A stretch of 64,000 nucleotides of DNA from Sphaerimonospora sp050942215 (GTDB lineage Bacteria; Actinomycetota; Actinomycetes; Streptosporangiales; Streptosporangiaceae), in contig NZ_CP192056.1 in assembly GCF_050942215.1 (NCBI RefSeq), forward strand, positions 5,208,001 to 5,272,000. Reading direction: 5' to 3'. Every line of letters starts with the position of its first letter. Position 1 is the first letter of the stretch. This document shows positions 17,144 through 30,039 of the stretch, one piece after another. Below the pieces are notes generated by a model that was not told the DNA's origin, searched no databases, and worked only from the letters and a program-made list of their open reading frames with translations. Position numbers and translations under genes: made by a program.

Positions 17144-17900
17144 TGTAGTCCTCGGTGGCCTTCTCCGCCGGGTTCGTGAAGATCTTCGAGGTGTCGTCCA
17201 TCTCGATGAGCCTGCCCGCCCGCCCCTGGGCGGCCAGGTTGAAGAACGCCGTCCGGTCGCTGACCCGGGCGGCCTGCTGCATGTTGTGCGTGACGATGAC
17301 GATCGTGTAGTCCTTCTTGAGCTGCGCGATCAGGTCTTCGATCGCCAGCGTGGAGATCGGGTCGAGGGCCGAGCACGGCTCGTCCATCAGCAGGACCTCC
17401 GGGCGTACGGCGATGGCCCGCGCGATGCACAGACGCTGCTGCTGACCACCGGACAGGCCCGCCCCCGGCTTGTTGAGCCGGTCCTTGACCTCGTTCCACA
17501 GGTTCGCGCCCTTGAGTGACGCCTCGACGACGCCTTCGAGCTCCGAACGGGAGACCCGCCCGTTCAGCCGCAGCCCCGCCGCGACGTTGTCGAAGATCGA
17601 CATGGTCGGGAACGGGTTGGGGCGCTGGAACACCATGCCGATGGTCCTGCGTACCGAGACCGGGTCGACGTCCGGCCCGTAGAGGTCCTGGTCCTCGAGC
17701 CTGACCTTGCCCTCCACCCGGGCGCCGGGGATGACCTCGTGCATGCGGTTCAGCGTGCGCAGGAACGTCGACTTGCCACAGCCGGACGGGCCGATGAACG
17801 CCGTGACCGACCGCGGCTCGACCGTCATCGTGATGCCCTCGATCGCCTTGTGCGATCCGTAGTAGGCGTCGAGGTCCGACACCTCGATCTGCTTGGCCAT
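17124..17900 (-). CDS. pstB: Phosphate ABC transporter ATPase PstB
   Basis: ATPase of the high-affinity phosphate importer. Walker A GPSGCGKSTFLRTLNRM, the signature LSGGQQQRLCIARAI, Walker B VLLMDEPCSALDP and the H-loop THNMQQA are present. The PstB hallmark FQRPNPFPTMSIFDNV is also clear. The frame is open upstream, but ATG at 17900 gives the usual MAKQIEVSDL start and 258 residues. It is the last gene of pstSCAB. Confidence 0.97.
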   Translation of the reverse strand: MAKQIEVSDLDAYYGSHKAIEGITMTVEPRSVTAFIGPSGCGKSTFLRTLNRMHEVIPGARVEGKVRLEDQDLYGPDVDPVSVRRTIGMVFQRPNPFPTMSIFDNVAAGLRLNGRVSRSELEGVVEASLKGANLWNEVKDRLNKPGAGLSGGQQQRLCIARAIAVRPEVLLMDEPCSALDPISTLAIEDLIAQLKKDYTIVIVTHNMQQAARVSDRTAFFNLAAQGRAGRLIEMDDTSKIFTNPAEKATEDYITGRFG

Positions 17901-17905
17901 GGTTC

Positions 17906-18811
17906 CTAGGACCCCTTCCTCGCGGGCGACCGCCACCACCCGATGAGGCGCGCGACCAGGTTGAGCAGCATGACGATCAGGATCAACGTGAGCGCCCCCG
18001 ACCACGCGCGGTCGATCGCCGCGTCGGTCGGCCGGCCGGCCTGGTCGAAGACGTACAGCGGAAGACCCATCTGCGGCCCGTTGAACGGGTCGTTGTTGAT
18101 GGAGTCGGTGAAGAAGACGGTGAGCAGCAGCGGCGCGGTCTCCCCGGCCACCCGGGCGACGGCCAGCATGACGCCGGTCGCGATGCCGGTGAACGCCGTG
18201 GGCAGCACCACCTTGACGACGGTCCGCCATTTCGGGACGCCCAGGGCGTACGACGCCTCGCGCAGCTCGCGCGGCACGAGCCGGAGCATCTCCTCGGCCG
18301 ATCTGACCACGACCGGCATCATCAGGATCGACAGCGCGAGCGCGCCGGCGAAGCCGGAGAACGGCATGCCGAGGACGAGGATCCAGAAGGCCAGGACGAA
18401 GAGGCCGGAAACGACGGAAGGGACGCCCGTCATGACGTCAACGAAGAAGCCGATGGTTCTCGCCGGCCGTCCGCCCTCGCCGTACTCGACCAGGTAGATC
18501 GCGGTGAGCAGACCGATGGGGACCGCGATGAGCGATGCGAGCAGGACCTGCTGCAGTGTCCCGACGATCGCGTGGTAGGCGCCGCCGCCCACGTCCCTGG
18601 CCCCGATGTTACGCATCGAATGCGTGAGGAACTCCAGGTCGAAGCGCTGCATGCCGTTCTTGACGACCATCCAGAGCACGGAAGCCAGAGGGATCAGCGC
18701 CAGCACGAAGGCCAGGCAGATCAGCACCTGGACCGTCCGGTCCTTCAGCCGCCGTCCGACGGAGACGGGCCGGATTCCGGTCCGTACGGTCGCGCCGCTC
18801 GGTGTGGTCAT
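17906..18811 (-). CDS. pstA: Phosphate ABC transporter permease PstA
   Basis: Inner-membrane permease of 301 residues with about six helices. The EAA-type loop that docks PstB is seen in REASYALGVPKWRTVVKVVLP. It overlaps the pstC stop by four bases and lies five bases before pstB. The SINNDPFNGPQMGLPLYVF segment near the C-terminus is typical of PstA. Confidence 0.95.
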   Translation of the reverse strand: MTTPSGATVRTGIRPVSVGRRLKDRTVQVLICLAFVLALIPLASVLWMVVKNGMQRFDLEFLTHSMRNIGARDVGGGAYHAIVGTLQQVLLASLIAVPIGLLTAIYLVEYGEGGRPARTIGFFVDVMTGVPSVVSGLFVLAFWILVLGMPFSGFAGALALSILMMPVVVRSAEEMLRLVPRELREASYALGVPKWRTVVKVVLPTAFTGIATGVMLAVARVAGETAPLLLTVFFTDSINNDPFNGPQMGLPLYVFDQAGRPTDAAIDRAWSGALTLILIVMLLNLVARLIGWWRSPARKGS

Positions 18812-19959
18812 GCCGCCGCCCTCGCGTACTCCTTGCGCCGCGCGATGACGAGCCGCGCGCCCATGTTCACCAGCAGCGTGATCAGGAAGAGGACCAGTCC
18901 CGAGGCGATGAGCGCCCCCCGGCCGGTCTCGGTCGCCTCGCCGAAGCCGTTGGCGATGTTGGCCGCGATGCTGTTCCCGCTGGGGCCGAGCACCTGGAAC
19001 GTGACGGTGAACGTCGCAGGGAAGATCAGCGCGACGGCGATGGTCTCGCCCATGGCGCGGCCGAGGCCGAGCATCGCGGCGCTGATGACGCCGGGACGGC
19101 CGAACGGCAGCACCGACATCCTGATCATCTCCCAGCGGGTGGCCCCGAGCGCGAGCGCCGCCTCCTCCTGCGCTTTGGGCACCTGGAGGAACACCTCACG
19201 GGAGATCGCCGCGATGATCGGCAGGATCATGATGGCGAGCACGAGCGCCCCGGTGAGCATGCTCCGGCCGACCACCTGGTCGCCCCCGAACAGCGGGATC
19301 CACCCGAGGTAGCGGTTCAGGAACTCCGACGGCCCGAGCATGAACGGGACCAGGAAGGCGACACCCCACAGCCCGTAGACCACGCTCGGCACCGCGGCGA
19401 GGAGATCTACCACATAGCCGAGTGCCGAGGCGAGCCGCCGGGGCGCGTAATGGGAGATGAACAGCGCCACGCCGACGGCCACCGGGGTGGCGATGACGAG
19501 CGCCAGGAACGAGCTGAGCACGGTGCCGAACGCGAGCGCGCCGATGCCGAACGACGGCTCGGCGGCGTTCGGCCGCCAGGTCAGCTCGGTCAGGAAGTTC
19601 GAGGTGTTGGCGCGGAGCGCGGGGACGGCCTTGACGACGAGGAAGACCCCGATCGCCGCCATCACCGCCAGGAGCGCGATGCCCGCCCCCGTCGCCGCGA
19701 AGCGGAACGGCCCGTCGCCGCGGGCGCCCCCGGTGCCCGCGGCACGCCGACGGGCGGCCCGGCGCATGGCCGGGCCGCCCGTCTCCTCCACTCCGAGCTG
19801 CCCGGAGGTCCCCCGCGTCGGCCCGTTTCCGGGCGTACTCGCGGCTCCAGTCCGAGACGGCTCGGTCTGAGGCGCGGGCATGCTCGCGGCGTCGGTCACG
19901 GTCCCCCCTACCGGTTCCTCGCCGGAGCCGCCCTGCCGAGTGCGGAATGTCGTGGCCAT
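18808..19959 (-). CDS. pstC: Phosphate ABC transporter permease PstC
   Basis: Permease partner of PstA, 383 residues from ATG at 19959. The membrane part has six helices, starting at FAATGAGIALLAVMAAIGVF. The docking loop is EEAALALGATRWEMIRMSVLP. A long hydrophilic N-terminus of about 90 residues precedes the first helix, longer than in E. coli. GTG at 19899 with AGGGGGG three bases upstream is a competing start that shortens this tail by 20 residues. ATG at 19959 lies five bases after the pstS stop. Confidence 0.93.
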   Translation of the reverse strand: MATTFRTRQGGSGEEPVGGTVTDAASMPAPQTEPSRTGAASTPGNGPTRGTSGQLGVEETGGPAMRRAARRRAAGTGGARGDGPFRFAATGAGIALLAVMAAIGVFLVVKAVPALRANTSNFLTELTWRPNAAEPSFGIGALAFGTVLSSFLALVIATPVAVGVALFISHYAPRRLASALGYVVDLLAAVPSVVYGLWGVAFLVPFMLGPSEFLNRYLGWIPLFGGDQVVGRSMLTGALVLAIMILPIIAAISREVFLQVPKAQEEAALALGATRWEMIRMSVLPFGRPGVISAAMLGLGRAMGETIAVALIFPATFTVTFQVLGPSGNSIAANIANGFGEATETGRGALIASGLVLFLITLLVNMGARLVIARRKEYARAAA

Positions 19960-19964
19960 CGTGA

Positions 19965-21071
19965 TCAGGAGATCGCGTCGACGGCGGCACGGACCTTGCC
20001 GACGAGGCCGTCCGGCAGCGGGGCGTAGCCGAGACCGCTGAGCGCCTGCTGACCCGCGTCGCTGGCGGTGTAGGTCAGGAACGACCTGACCAGGTCCGCG
20101 TCGGCGGCCGGCAGGCCCTTCTCGCAGGTGATCTCGTACGTCACCAGCACGATCGGGTAGGCACCCGGAGCGTCGGTGGCATAGTCGATCTTCAACTTGA
20201 GGTCGTTGCCGGAGCCCACGATCTCGGCGGCCTCGACGGTCTTGCCCGCGCTCTCCGGCGTGAGCTCCACGAACTCGCCCGAGCCGTTGGCGACCTTGGC
20301 CTTCTGGAGCTGCGAGTTCTCCGCGAAGGACAGCTCGACGTAGCCGATCGCGCCCTCGGTGCCCCTGACCGCGGCGGCGATGCCGTCCGAGCCCTTCGCG
20401 CCCTGCCCCCTGGCCTCCGCCGGCCACGCCTTCGCCGCTTCGTACGGCCAGTCCGACGTCGCCTTCAGGAACTTGGTGAAGTTGTCGCTGGTCCCCGACT
20501 CGTCCGACCGGTGGAAGGCCTGGATGGCGGTGGAGGGCAGCTGAGCGTCGGGGTTGTCCGCCTTGACGGCCGGGTCGTCCCACTTGGTGATCTCACTATT
20601 GAAGACGCCGGCGAGCGTCTTCGGCGACAGTTGCAGACCGTCCACACCCGGCAGGTTGTAGACGACGGCCACCGGGCCGGTCACCATGGGGAGGTTGATC
20701 GCCTTACCGGTCGCGCAGCGCGCGTCCGCCTGGGCCGGCTCCCCCTTCTCGTCGTTCAGGGCCGAGTCCGAACCGGCGAACGCCACGGTACCCTGGATGA
20801 ACGCCTGAATTCCGGCACCGGACCCGCTCGGCTGGTAGTTGACGCTCACCCCGGGATTCGACGACTGGAACGCCTTCTTCCACTCCGCCATCGCGTTCGC
20901 CTGGGCGGACGAGCCCGCGGCGTTGATCGTGCCGGACAGGCCGCCCGGCGTCGGACCCTGAGCCGCCGCGGCGGAGGCACCGGAGGTGATGTTGTCGTCG
21001 GTGCCGCACGCGACGAGCGAAAGCACGCCGGCGATGGCGACGGTGGCGGCGAGCCGGCCTGCAGATTTCAC
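19965..21071 (-). CDS. pstS: Phosphate-binding lipoprotein PstS
   Basis: Extracytoplasmic phosphate receptor of 368 residues. GTG at 21071 with GAGAGGAAC upstream starts a lipoprotein signal peptide ending at the lipobox SLVAC. Phosphate-binding blocks are AGSSAQANAMAEW, SGSGAGIQAFIQG and RSDESGTSDNFTKFL. The C-terminal LTYTASDAGQQ is characteristic of the family. The frame continues open upstream to about 22208, but that stretch overlaps real plus-strand genes and is not coding. Transcription should start from the PHO-box promoter 50 bases upstream. Confidence 0.95.
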   Translation of the reverse strand: MKSAGRLAATVAIAGVLSLVACGTDDNITSGASAAAAQGPTPGGLSGTINAAGSSAQANAMAEWKKAFQSSNPGVSVNYQPSGSGAGIQAFIQGTVAFAGSDSALNDEKGEPAQADARCATGKAINLPMVTGPVAVVYNLPGVDGLQLSPKTLAGVFNSEITKWDDPAVKADNPDAQLPSTAIQAFHRSDESGTSDNFTKFLKATSDWPYEAAKAWPAEARGQGAKGSDGIAAAVRGTEGAIGYVELSFAENSQLQKAKVANGSGEFVELTPESAGKTVEAAEIVGSGNDLKLKIDYATDAPGAYPIVLVTYEITCEKGLPAADADLVRSFLTYTASDAGQQALSGLGYAPLPDGLVGKVRAAVDAIS

Positions 21072-21118
21072 GCTTGTTCCTCTCAGTTGCACTGTCAACG
21101 AGAGAGACGCTAGGCGGC

Positions 21119-21162
21119 AAAGGTGAAGCAAAGCCCTGGCAAAGGTGAACGGGCGGTGAATG
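21119..21162 (-). promoter_or_regulatory. PHO box (PhoP-binding direct repeats) upstream of pstS
   Basis: On the minus strand four consecutive 11-base units occur. Three carry TTCACC at the same phase (CATTCACCGCC, CGTTCACCTTT, GCTTCACCTTT), and the third unit is degenerate. This matches the actinobacterial PHO box of GTTCACC-like 11-bp repeats. A possible -10 TAGCGT lies between this box and pstS. Confidence 0.85.
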
Positions 21163-21241
21163 AGCCAGGTCGATCTCCGTCGCCTGCCCGACCGGCCCCT
21201 ACCGGTCGCGACCACGGCCGTCATGGGAGAGCATTGAAGGC

Positions 21242-21700
21242 ATGAAACGCGTGTGTGTCGTCTGCCTGGGTAACATCTGCCGCTCTCCGATGGCCGAGGC
21301 GGTGCTGCGCCGTACGTTCGCCGAGCACGGGCTCGACGTCGTGGTCGACAGCGCGGGCACCAGCGACTGGCATGTCGGCAATCCAATGGACGAGCGGGCG
21401 CTGGCGACGCTCGCCGAGCACGGCTACGACGGCTCGTCGCACCGGGTCCGTCAGTTCGATCCCGCCTGGTTCGCCGAGCGCGACCTGGTCCTCGTGATGG
21501 ACCGGGAGAACCTACGCGACATCCGCCGCCTCGCGCCCCCGGAGGCCGACGTGCGGCTGCTGCGTTCGTTCGATCCCGCCGCGCCGGAGGGAGCCGAGGT
21601 GCCGGACCCCTACTACGGCGGCCCCGAAGGGTTCGTCGAGGCACTCCACATGATCGAGGCAGCGGCGGAGGGGCTGGCCAAGCACCTTGAAAATCATTAG
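21242..21700 (+). CDS. Low-molecular-weight protein-tyrosine phosphatase
   Basis: The 152-residue phosphatase has the P-loop CLGNICRSP at the N-terminus (nucleophile Cys about residue 8) and the acid motif DPYYGG near residue 122. Family members remove phosphate from Tyr in signalling or polysaccharide control. The next gene starts inside its last codons, so the two are translationally linked. It diverges from pstS across a 170-base promoter region. Confidence 0.94.
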   Translation: MKRVCVVCLGNICRSPMAEAVLRRTFAEHGLDVVVDSAGTSDWHVGNPMDERALATLAEHGYDGSSHRVRQFDPAWFAERDLVLVMDRENLRDIRRLAPPEADVRLLRSFDPAAPEGAEVPDPYYGGPEGFVEALHMIEAAAEGLAKHLENH

Positions 21701-22499
21701 AGACCTGGGCGGAAGCCACGCCTGGACGCTTCACGAAGCCGAGCTCGACGACGGCAGGAGAGCGTTCGTCAAGAAGGGGACCGGATCCGCCGGTTCCACC
21801 GGCTTCACCTCCGAGGCGGCGGGCCTGCGCTGGCTCGCCGACCCCGGCGTGGTCGCCGTACCCGACGTGATCGACGTCTCCGAGGACAGGCTCGTGCTCG
21901 AATGGATCGAGACCGCACCCGCGACGGCCGCTGCCGCGGAGCGATTCGGACACGAACTGGCCGCCCTGCACGCGACCGGGGCCCCCGCTTTCGGGGCGCC
22001 CTGGTCCGGGACCATCGCGCACCTGCCGATGGACAACACCGCCCTGTCCGACTGGCCGTCGTTCTACGTCACCCGCCGGGTCCTGCCGTTCGTACGGCTC
22101 GCGCGTGACGACGGCCGGCTCTCCGCCGCCGATGTCGAACTCATCGAGGACGCGTGCGCGTACGTCCCTGACGTGGCGGGGCCGGTCGAGCCGCCCAGCC
22201 GGATCCACGGCGATCTGTGGAACGGCAACCTACTGTGGACCGACGGGAAGGTCGTACTGATCGACCCTGCGGCCCATGGCGGCCACCGTGAGACCGACCT
22301 GGCCATGCTGGCACTGTTCGGAGCACCGCACCTCAGCGCGATCCTCGGGGCCTACCGCGAGACGGCACCCCTCTCTGACGGCTGGCGTGAACGCGTCCCG
22401 CTGCACCAGCTCCACCCGCTCGCCGTCCACGTCTGCCTGTTCGGCGAGGCATACCGGGGCAGCCTGACCACGGCGGCGGCCCAGGTGCTCGCTCTGTGA
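21687..22499 (+). CDS. Fructosamine/ketosamine-3-kinase family protein
   Basis: A 270-residue APH-like kinase. The N-terminal LGGSHAWTLHEAEL matches fructosamine kinases. The catalytic loop HGDLWNGNLLW and the metal site LIDPAAHGGHRETDLAML are intact. It probably repairs glycated amines or phosphorylates a small amine sugar. The start appears to be TTG at 21687, since no ATG or GTG lies between it and the conserved N-terminal motif. It overlaps the phosphatase gene by 14 bases. Confidence 0.88.
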   Translation: MKIIRDLGGSHAWTLHEAELDDGRRAFVKKGTGSAGSTGFTSEAAGLRWLADPGVVAVPDVIDVSEDRLVLEWIETAPATAAAAERFGHELAALHATGAPAFGAPWSGTIAHLPMDNTALSDWPSFYVTRRVLPFVRLARDDGRLSAADVELIEDACAYVPDVAGPVEPPSRIHGDLWNGNLLWTDGKVVLIDPAAHGGHRETDLAMLALFGAPHLSAILGAYRETAPLSDGWRERVPLHQLHPLAVHVCLFGEAYRGSLTTAAAQVLAL

Positions 22500-22506
22500 C
22501 CCTCGT

Positions 22507-22536
22507 GGTGCTCCGCGTCGAGGGCAGCGGAGCACC
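22507..22536. terminator. Convergent-gene hairpin
   Basis: GGTGCTCCGC at 22507-22516 pairs perfectly with GCGGAGCACC at 22527-22536 over a 10-base loop. It lies between the stops of the kinase-like gene and the convergent membrane-protein gene. Confidence 0.6.
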
Positions 22537-22539
22537 CGG

Positions 22540-22959
22540 TTACGAGCGGCGTACGGCGGCGCGGGGAGACCACGTCCAGACCAGCACGGCCACGGTGAGG
22601 CCGAACAGCACGAGTCCACTCGGAACGTGCGTGCCGAGCATCTCCCAGCTGAAGTGCTGGCCTATGCCGACCAGGAACAGGACCAGGCTGGCCAGAGCCG
22701 GCCACCCGGCGCCACGCCCCGGACGCCACACCAGCACCGCCGCGACGATCTGAAGCAGTGCGATCAGGTGAACGACCATGCCGACCATGACATGCGTCTC
22801 GGCGAGATCCTCCCCGCCGTTGACGGCCTGACCGGCGTAGGACGCCGCGACCACGAGCCCGAGCGCCTGAGCGACGACCAGAATGCGCAGACCGTGAAGC
22901 AGACCTGCGGAGACCTGACGTCGGTCGGCGGGTGCCGCCTGATCGATGACGTTCTGCAT
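22540..22959 (-). CDS. Four-helix membrane protein of unknown function
   Basis: From ATG at 22959 (AGGAAGGG eight bases upstream) the protein has 139 residues. It has a short charged N-terminus and four hydrophobic segments, the last being PSGLVLFGLTVAVLVWTW. A longer start at 23028 is possible but has no good ribosome site. The pattern resembles small heme-handling or quinol-linked membrane proteins, but no conserved motif allows a call. It lies just downstream of the rRNA operon on the same strand, beyond the terminators. Confidence 0.65.
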   Translation of the reverse strand: MQNVIDQAAPADRRQVSAGLLHGLRILVVAQALGLVVAASYAGQAVNGGEDLAETHVMVGMVVHLIALLQIVAAVLVWRPGRGAGWPALASLVLFLVGIGQHFSWEMLGTHVPSGLVLFGLTVAVLVWTWSPRAAVRRS

Positions 22960-23082
22960 GAGATGTGCCCTTCCTATGTGAACGGAGTCGGAGCACATCC
23001 TCATCAGCGGGTCGTCTTTCGTCATCATCCCCGAGAGCTACCACGCGTCCGCTCCGGGATGTAGCCGGAAGAGCGGACCCCC

Positions 23083-23118
23083 CGCACAAACAAAAAAGGG
23101 AGGCACCCACGGCCTCCC
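23083..23118 (-). terminator. Second intrinsic terminator after the rRNA operon
   Basis: On the minus strand GGGAGGC pairs with GCCTCCC across CGTGGGT and is followed by TTTTTTGTTTG. This is a textbook intrinsic terminator with the same T-tract as the one just upstream. Confidence 0.92.
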
Positions 23119-23134
23119 AACCCACACCCGGCAC

Positions 23135-23166
23135 AAACAAAAAACGGGAGGCCACAACACCCCCCG
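23135..23166 (-). terminator. First intrinsic terminator after the rRNA operon
   Basis: On the minus strand CGGGGGG pairs with CCTCCCG (one G-T pair) across eight bases, followed by TTTTTTGTTTGTG. It lies about 80 bases past the 5S gene. Confidence 0.9.
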
Positions 23167-23245
23167 AACACAGCCCCGCACACGCACAAAGCCCGGAAAC
23201 GCGTGCAGGCCGCCCCACAAAAGGACGGCCCGCACACAACAATTG

Positions 23246-23362
23246 TCCGGCGGCGACCTACTCTCCCACACCCCCACGGATGCAGTACCATCGGCGCTGG
23301 AAGGCTTAACTACCGGGTTCGGAATGTAACCGGGTGTTTCCCAACCGCTAAAACCGCCGTAA
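23246..23362 (-). rRNA. rrf: 5S ribosomal RNA
   Basis: The minus strand begins GTTACGGCGGTTTTAGCGG, contains the conserved CCGAACCCGG block and ends GTCGCCGCCGGAC. The ends are set by the complementary termini GGCGG and CCGCC and are good to a few bases. It is the last gene of the rRNA operon. Confidence 0.95.
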
Positions 23363-23439
23363 CCCCACCAAACAGCCAACCACGGTCCGGTTGCTGCTCG
23401 AAAATCACACAGTGGACGCAAACACCGAAAAAGTCTTGT

Positions 23440-28653
<5,214 letters not shown>

Positions 28654-28800
28654 ATGTCTGAAAAGAAACCCCAGCCAACACCCACCACCACCGAAACAGC
28701 AGTGGATGCCGATCAAAGGAATCCGTCCCCCACACACCCACAAAAAAAAGGGGCGCGCGAGAACGGGGTAATGCATCAAAATGCACTGGCTTTTAGCACA

Positions 28801-28816
28801 CTGTTGAGTTCTCAAG
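28801..28816 (-). promoter_or_regulatory. Conserved rRNA leader element
   Basis: CTTGAGAACTCAACAG on the minus strand, about 150 bases before 16S, is the leader motif found before actinobacterial 16S genes, probably for antitermination or processing. TTGAG and CTCAA form a short inverted repeat within it. Confidence 0.75.
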
Positions 28817-28902
28817 AAACGGACGCGTACACCACCACCCAGACCAGCCGTCAGGCAGACCCAGGATCCGGGGCGTTACATCAGCTTCACTTTGTGTCAT
28901 CT

Positions 28903-28932
28903 ATTCTCGCCAGTCCCGGAGGATCCTGTCAA
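28903..28932 (-). promoter_or_regulatory. rRNA operon promoter (P nearest 16S)
   Basis: On the minus strand TTGACA (28927-28932), an 18-base spacer and GAGAAT (28903-28908) form a strong housekeeping promoter about 250 bases before 16S. Further upstream, TTTGCG-N18-TAAGTT near 29010-29045 is a weaker second candidate. Several tandem promoters are usual for these operons. Confidence 0.7.
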
Positions 28933-29614
28933 ACCAGCCCCACCGGCAACCCGGCCAAACCCGCTTGACATCACCCCCGCCACCCGGCGGGAATTCCGAC
29001 CACCCCTTCCGGGGCAACCCCTCTAACTTACCCGGCCCGACCCCACCACGCAAACCGCGGCGAACCCAAGATCCGAAAAGAAGAGGAGGCACCGAGACCA
29101 TACCCGGACGAACCACACCCCGTCGAAACGACCGGGAGAGAGATCCGCCGGATCACCCGGCTCAACAAGATTACCAGTGCTGGACACCAACCGCGCACAC
29201 AACACGGCCACGGTCCCGGACGAGCGAGGACGGGAGAGCCGCCGCGGCCCTCACTCGCCGGCCGGATCCCCACTCCGAAGACGTCTTCATCTGGACGTTC
29301 ATCGAACCGTGCCCGGCATTTCGGAAAAATGTGCGATGTCCAGGGACAACCAGATCCGCCTCTCAAGCATCTACATAAGCGCCGCGGCGATCTCGCAGGC
29401 GAGGCTCGGAGGAACGAGGGGGTGACGGACATGCGAGTCGACGATCTCGCGACGAGGGGCTTCCCGGTCGCCGGCGGTCTCCTCCACGGATCCGTCTCCC
29501 CGCGCAACCCGATGTCAAGCCGACCGCAATCGCCCCGCGTTACGAACAGCATGCGAGGGTCTCCGCTCGGCGCCAACCCGGCCGCCCGGACTCTCGCCGG
29601 TGGAGGTGGCCATC
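28933..29614. other. Region upstream of the rRNA operon
   Basis: About 680 bases without a convincing gene. It probably carries additional rRNA promoters on the minus strand and, near its right end, the promoter of the small plus-strand gene that starts at 29615. Confidence 0.5.
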
Positions 29615-30013
29615 ATGACGCGGTCTGAGTTCGACGATATTCGTGAGCACATCGCGGCCGAGGGCAGGCGCCCGGGCGGTGACCTGCTTCAACTCGCCGG
29701 TGAGCTAATCGACGACCTTGAGCAGGTCCGCACGCGGGAGGCCATGCTGCGCTCCTACTACCTCCGGCTGCTGACCGCCGCCCGGGCCACCGTGGCCGCG
29801 GAGGTCGCCGGTGACCCCGCACCGCTGACGTTCCTGATGCACGAGCTCGCCAAGCACGGCCAGCTGCCTACGGAGGAGCAGGTCGAGCACGTCCTCGCCG
29901 ACGCCGGCAGGACACAGGCCCTGATGCCGTCGCCGGACGAACCCGCCAGGCGTGGCCCCCGACAGGCGGCGCGCCGCTACTGCGCGGGCATGGGCCGCAG
30001 GCTCAGAGGCTGA
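29615..30013 (+). CDS. Helical protein of unknown function (132 residues)
   Basis: ATG at 29615 follows GGTGGAGG at about nine bases. The protein is hydrophilic and mostly helical, with a heptad-like stretch QLAGELIDDLEQVRTREAML. It ends in a basic tail (RRGPRQAARRYCAGMGRRLR). I do not recognise the family. It sits between the rRNA operon and the orphan solute-binding gene, converging on the latter with a 26-base gap. A nucleic-acid-binding role would suit the basic tail but is only a guess. Confidence 0.65.
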   Translation: MTRSEFDDIREHIAAEGRRPGGDLLQLAGELIDDLEQVRTREAMLRSYYLRLLTAARATVAAEVAGDPAPLTFLMHELAKHGQLPTEEQVEHVLADAGRTQALMPSPDEPARRGPRQAARRYCAGMGRRLRG

Positions 30014-30039
30014 CCGATCTCCGTCACGACCGGACGCCG

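Noticed and set aside
18808..20583. Long N-terminal extension of PstC
   Set aside because: The upstream part overlaps pstS, which has a clear lipoprotein signal and family motifs; the real start is near 19959.
19965..22208. Long N-terminal extension of PstS
   Set aside because: It would remove the signal peptide from the N-terminus and overlap the phosphatase gene; GTG 21071 is the sensible start.
28933..29614. Short plus-strand frames upstream of the rRNA operon
   Set aside because: No ribosome sites and they overlap probable rRNA promoters.
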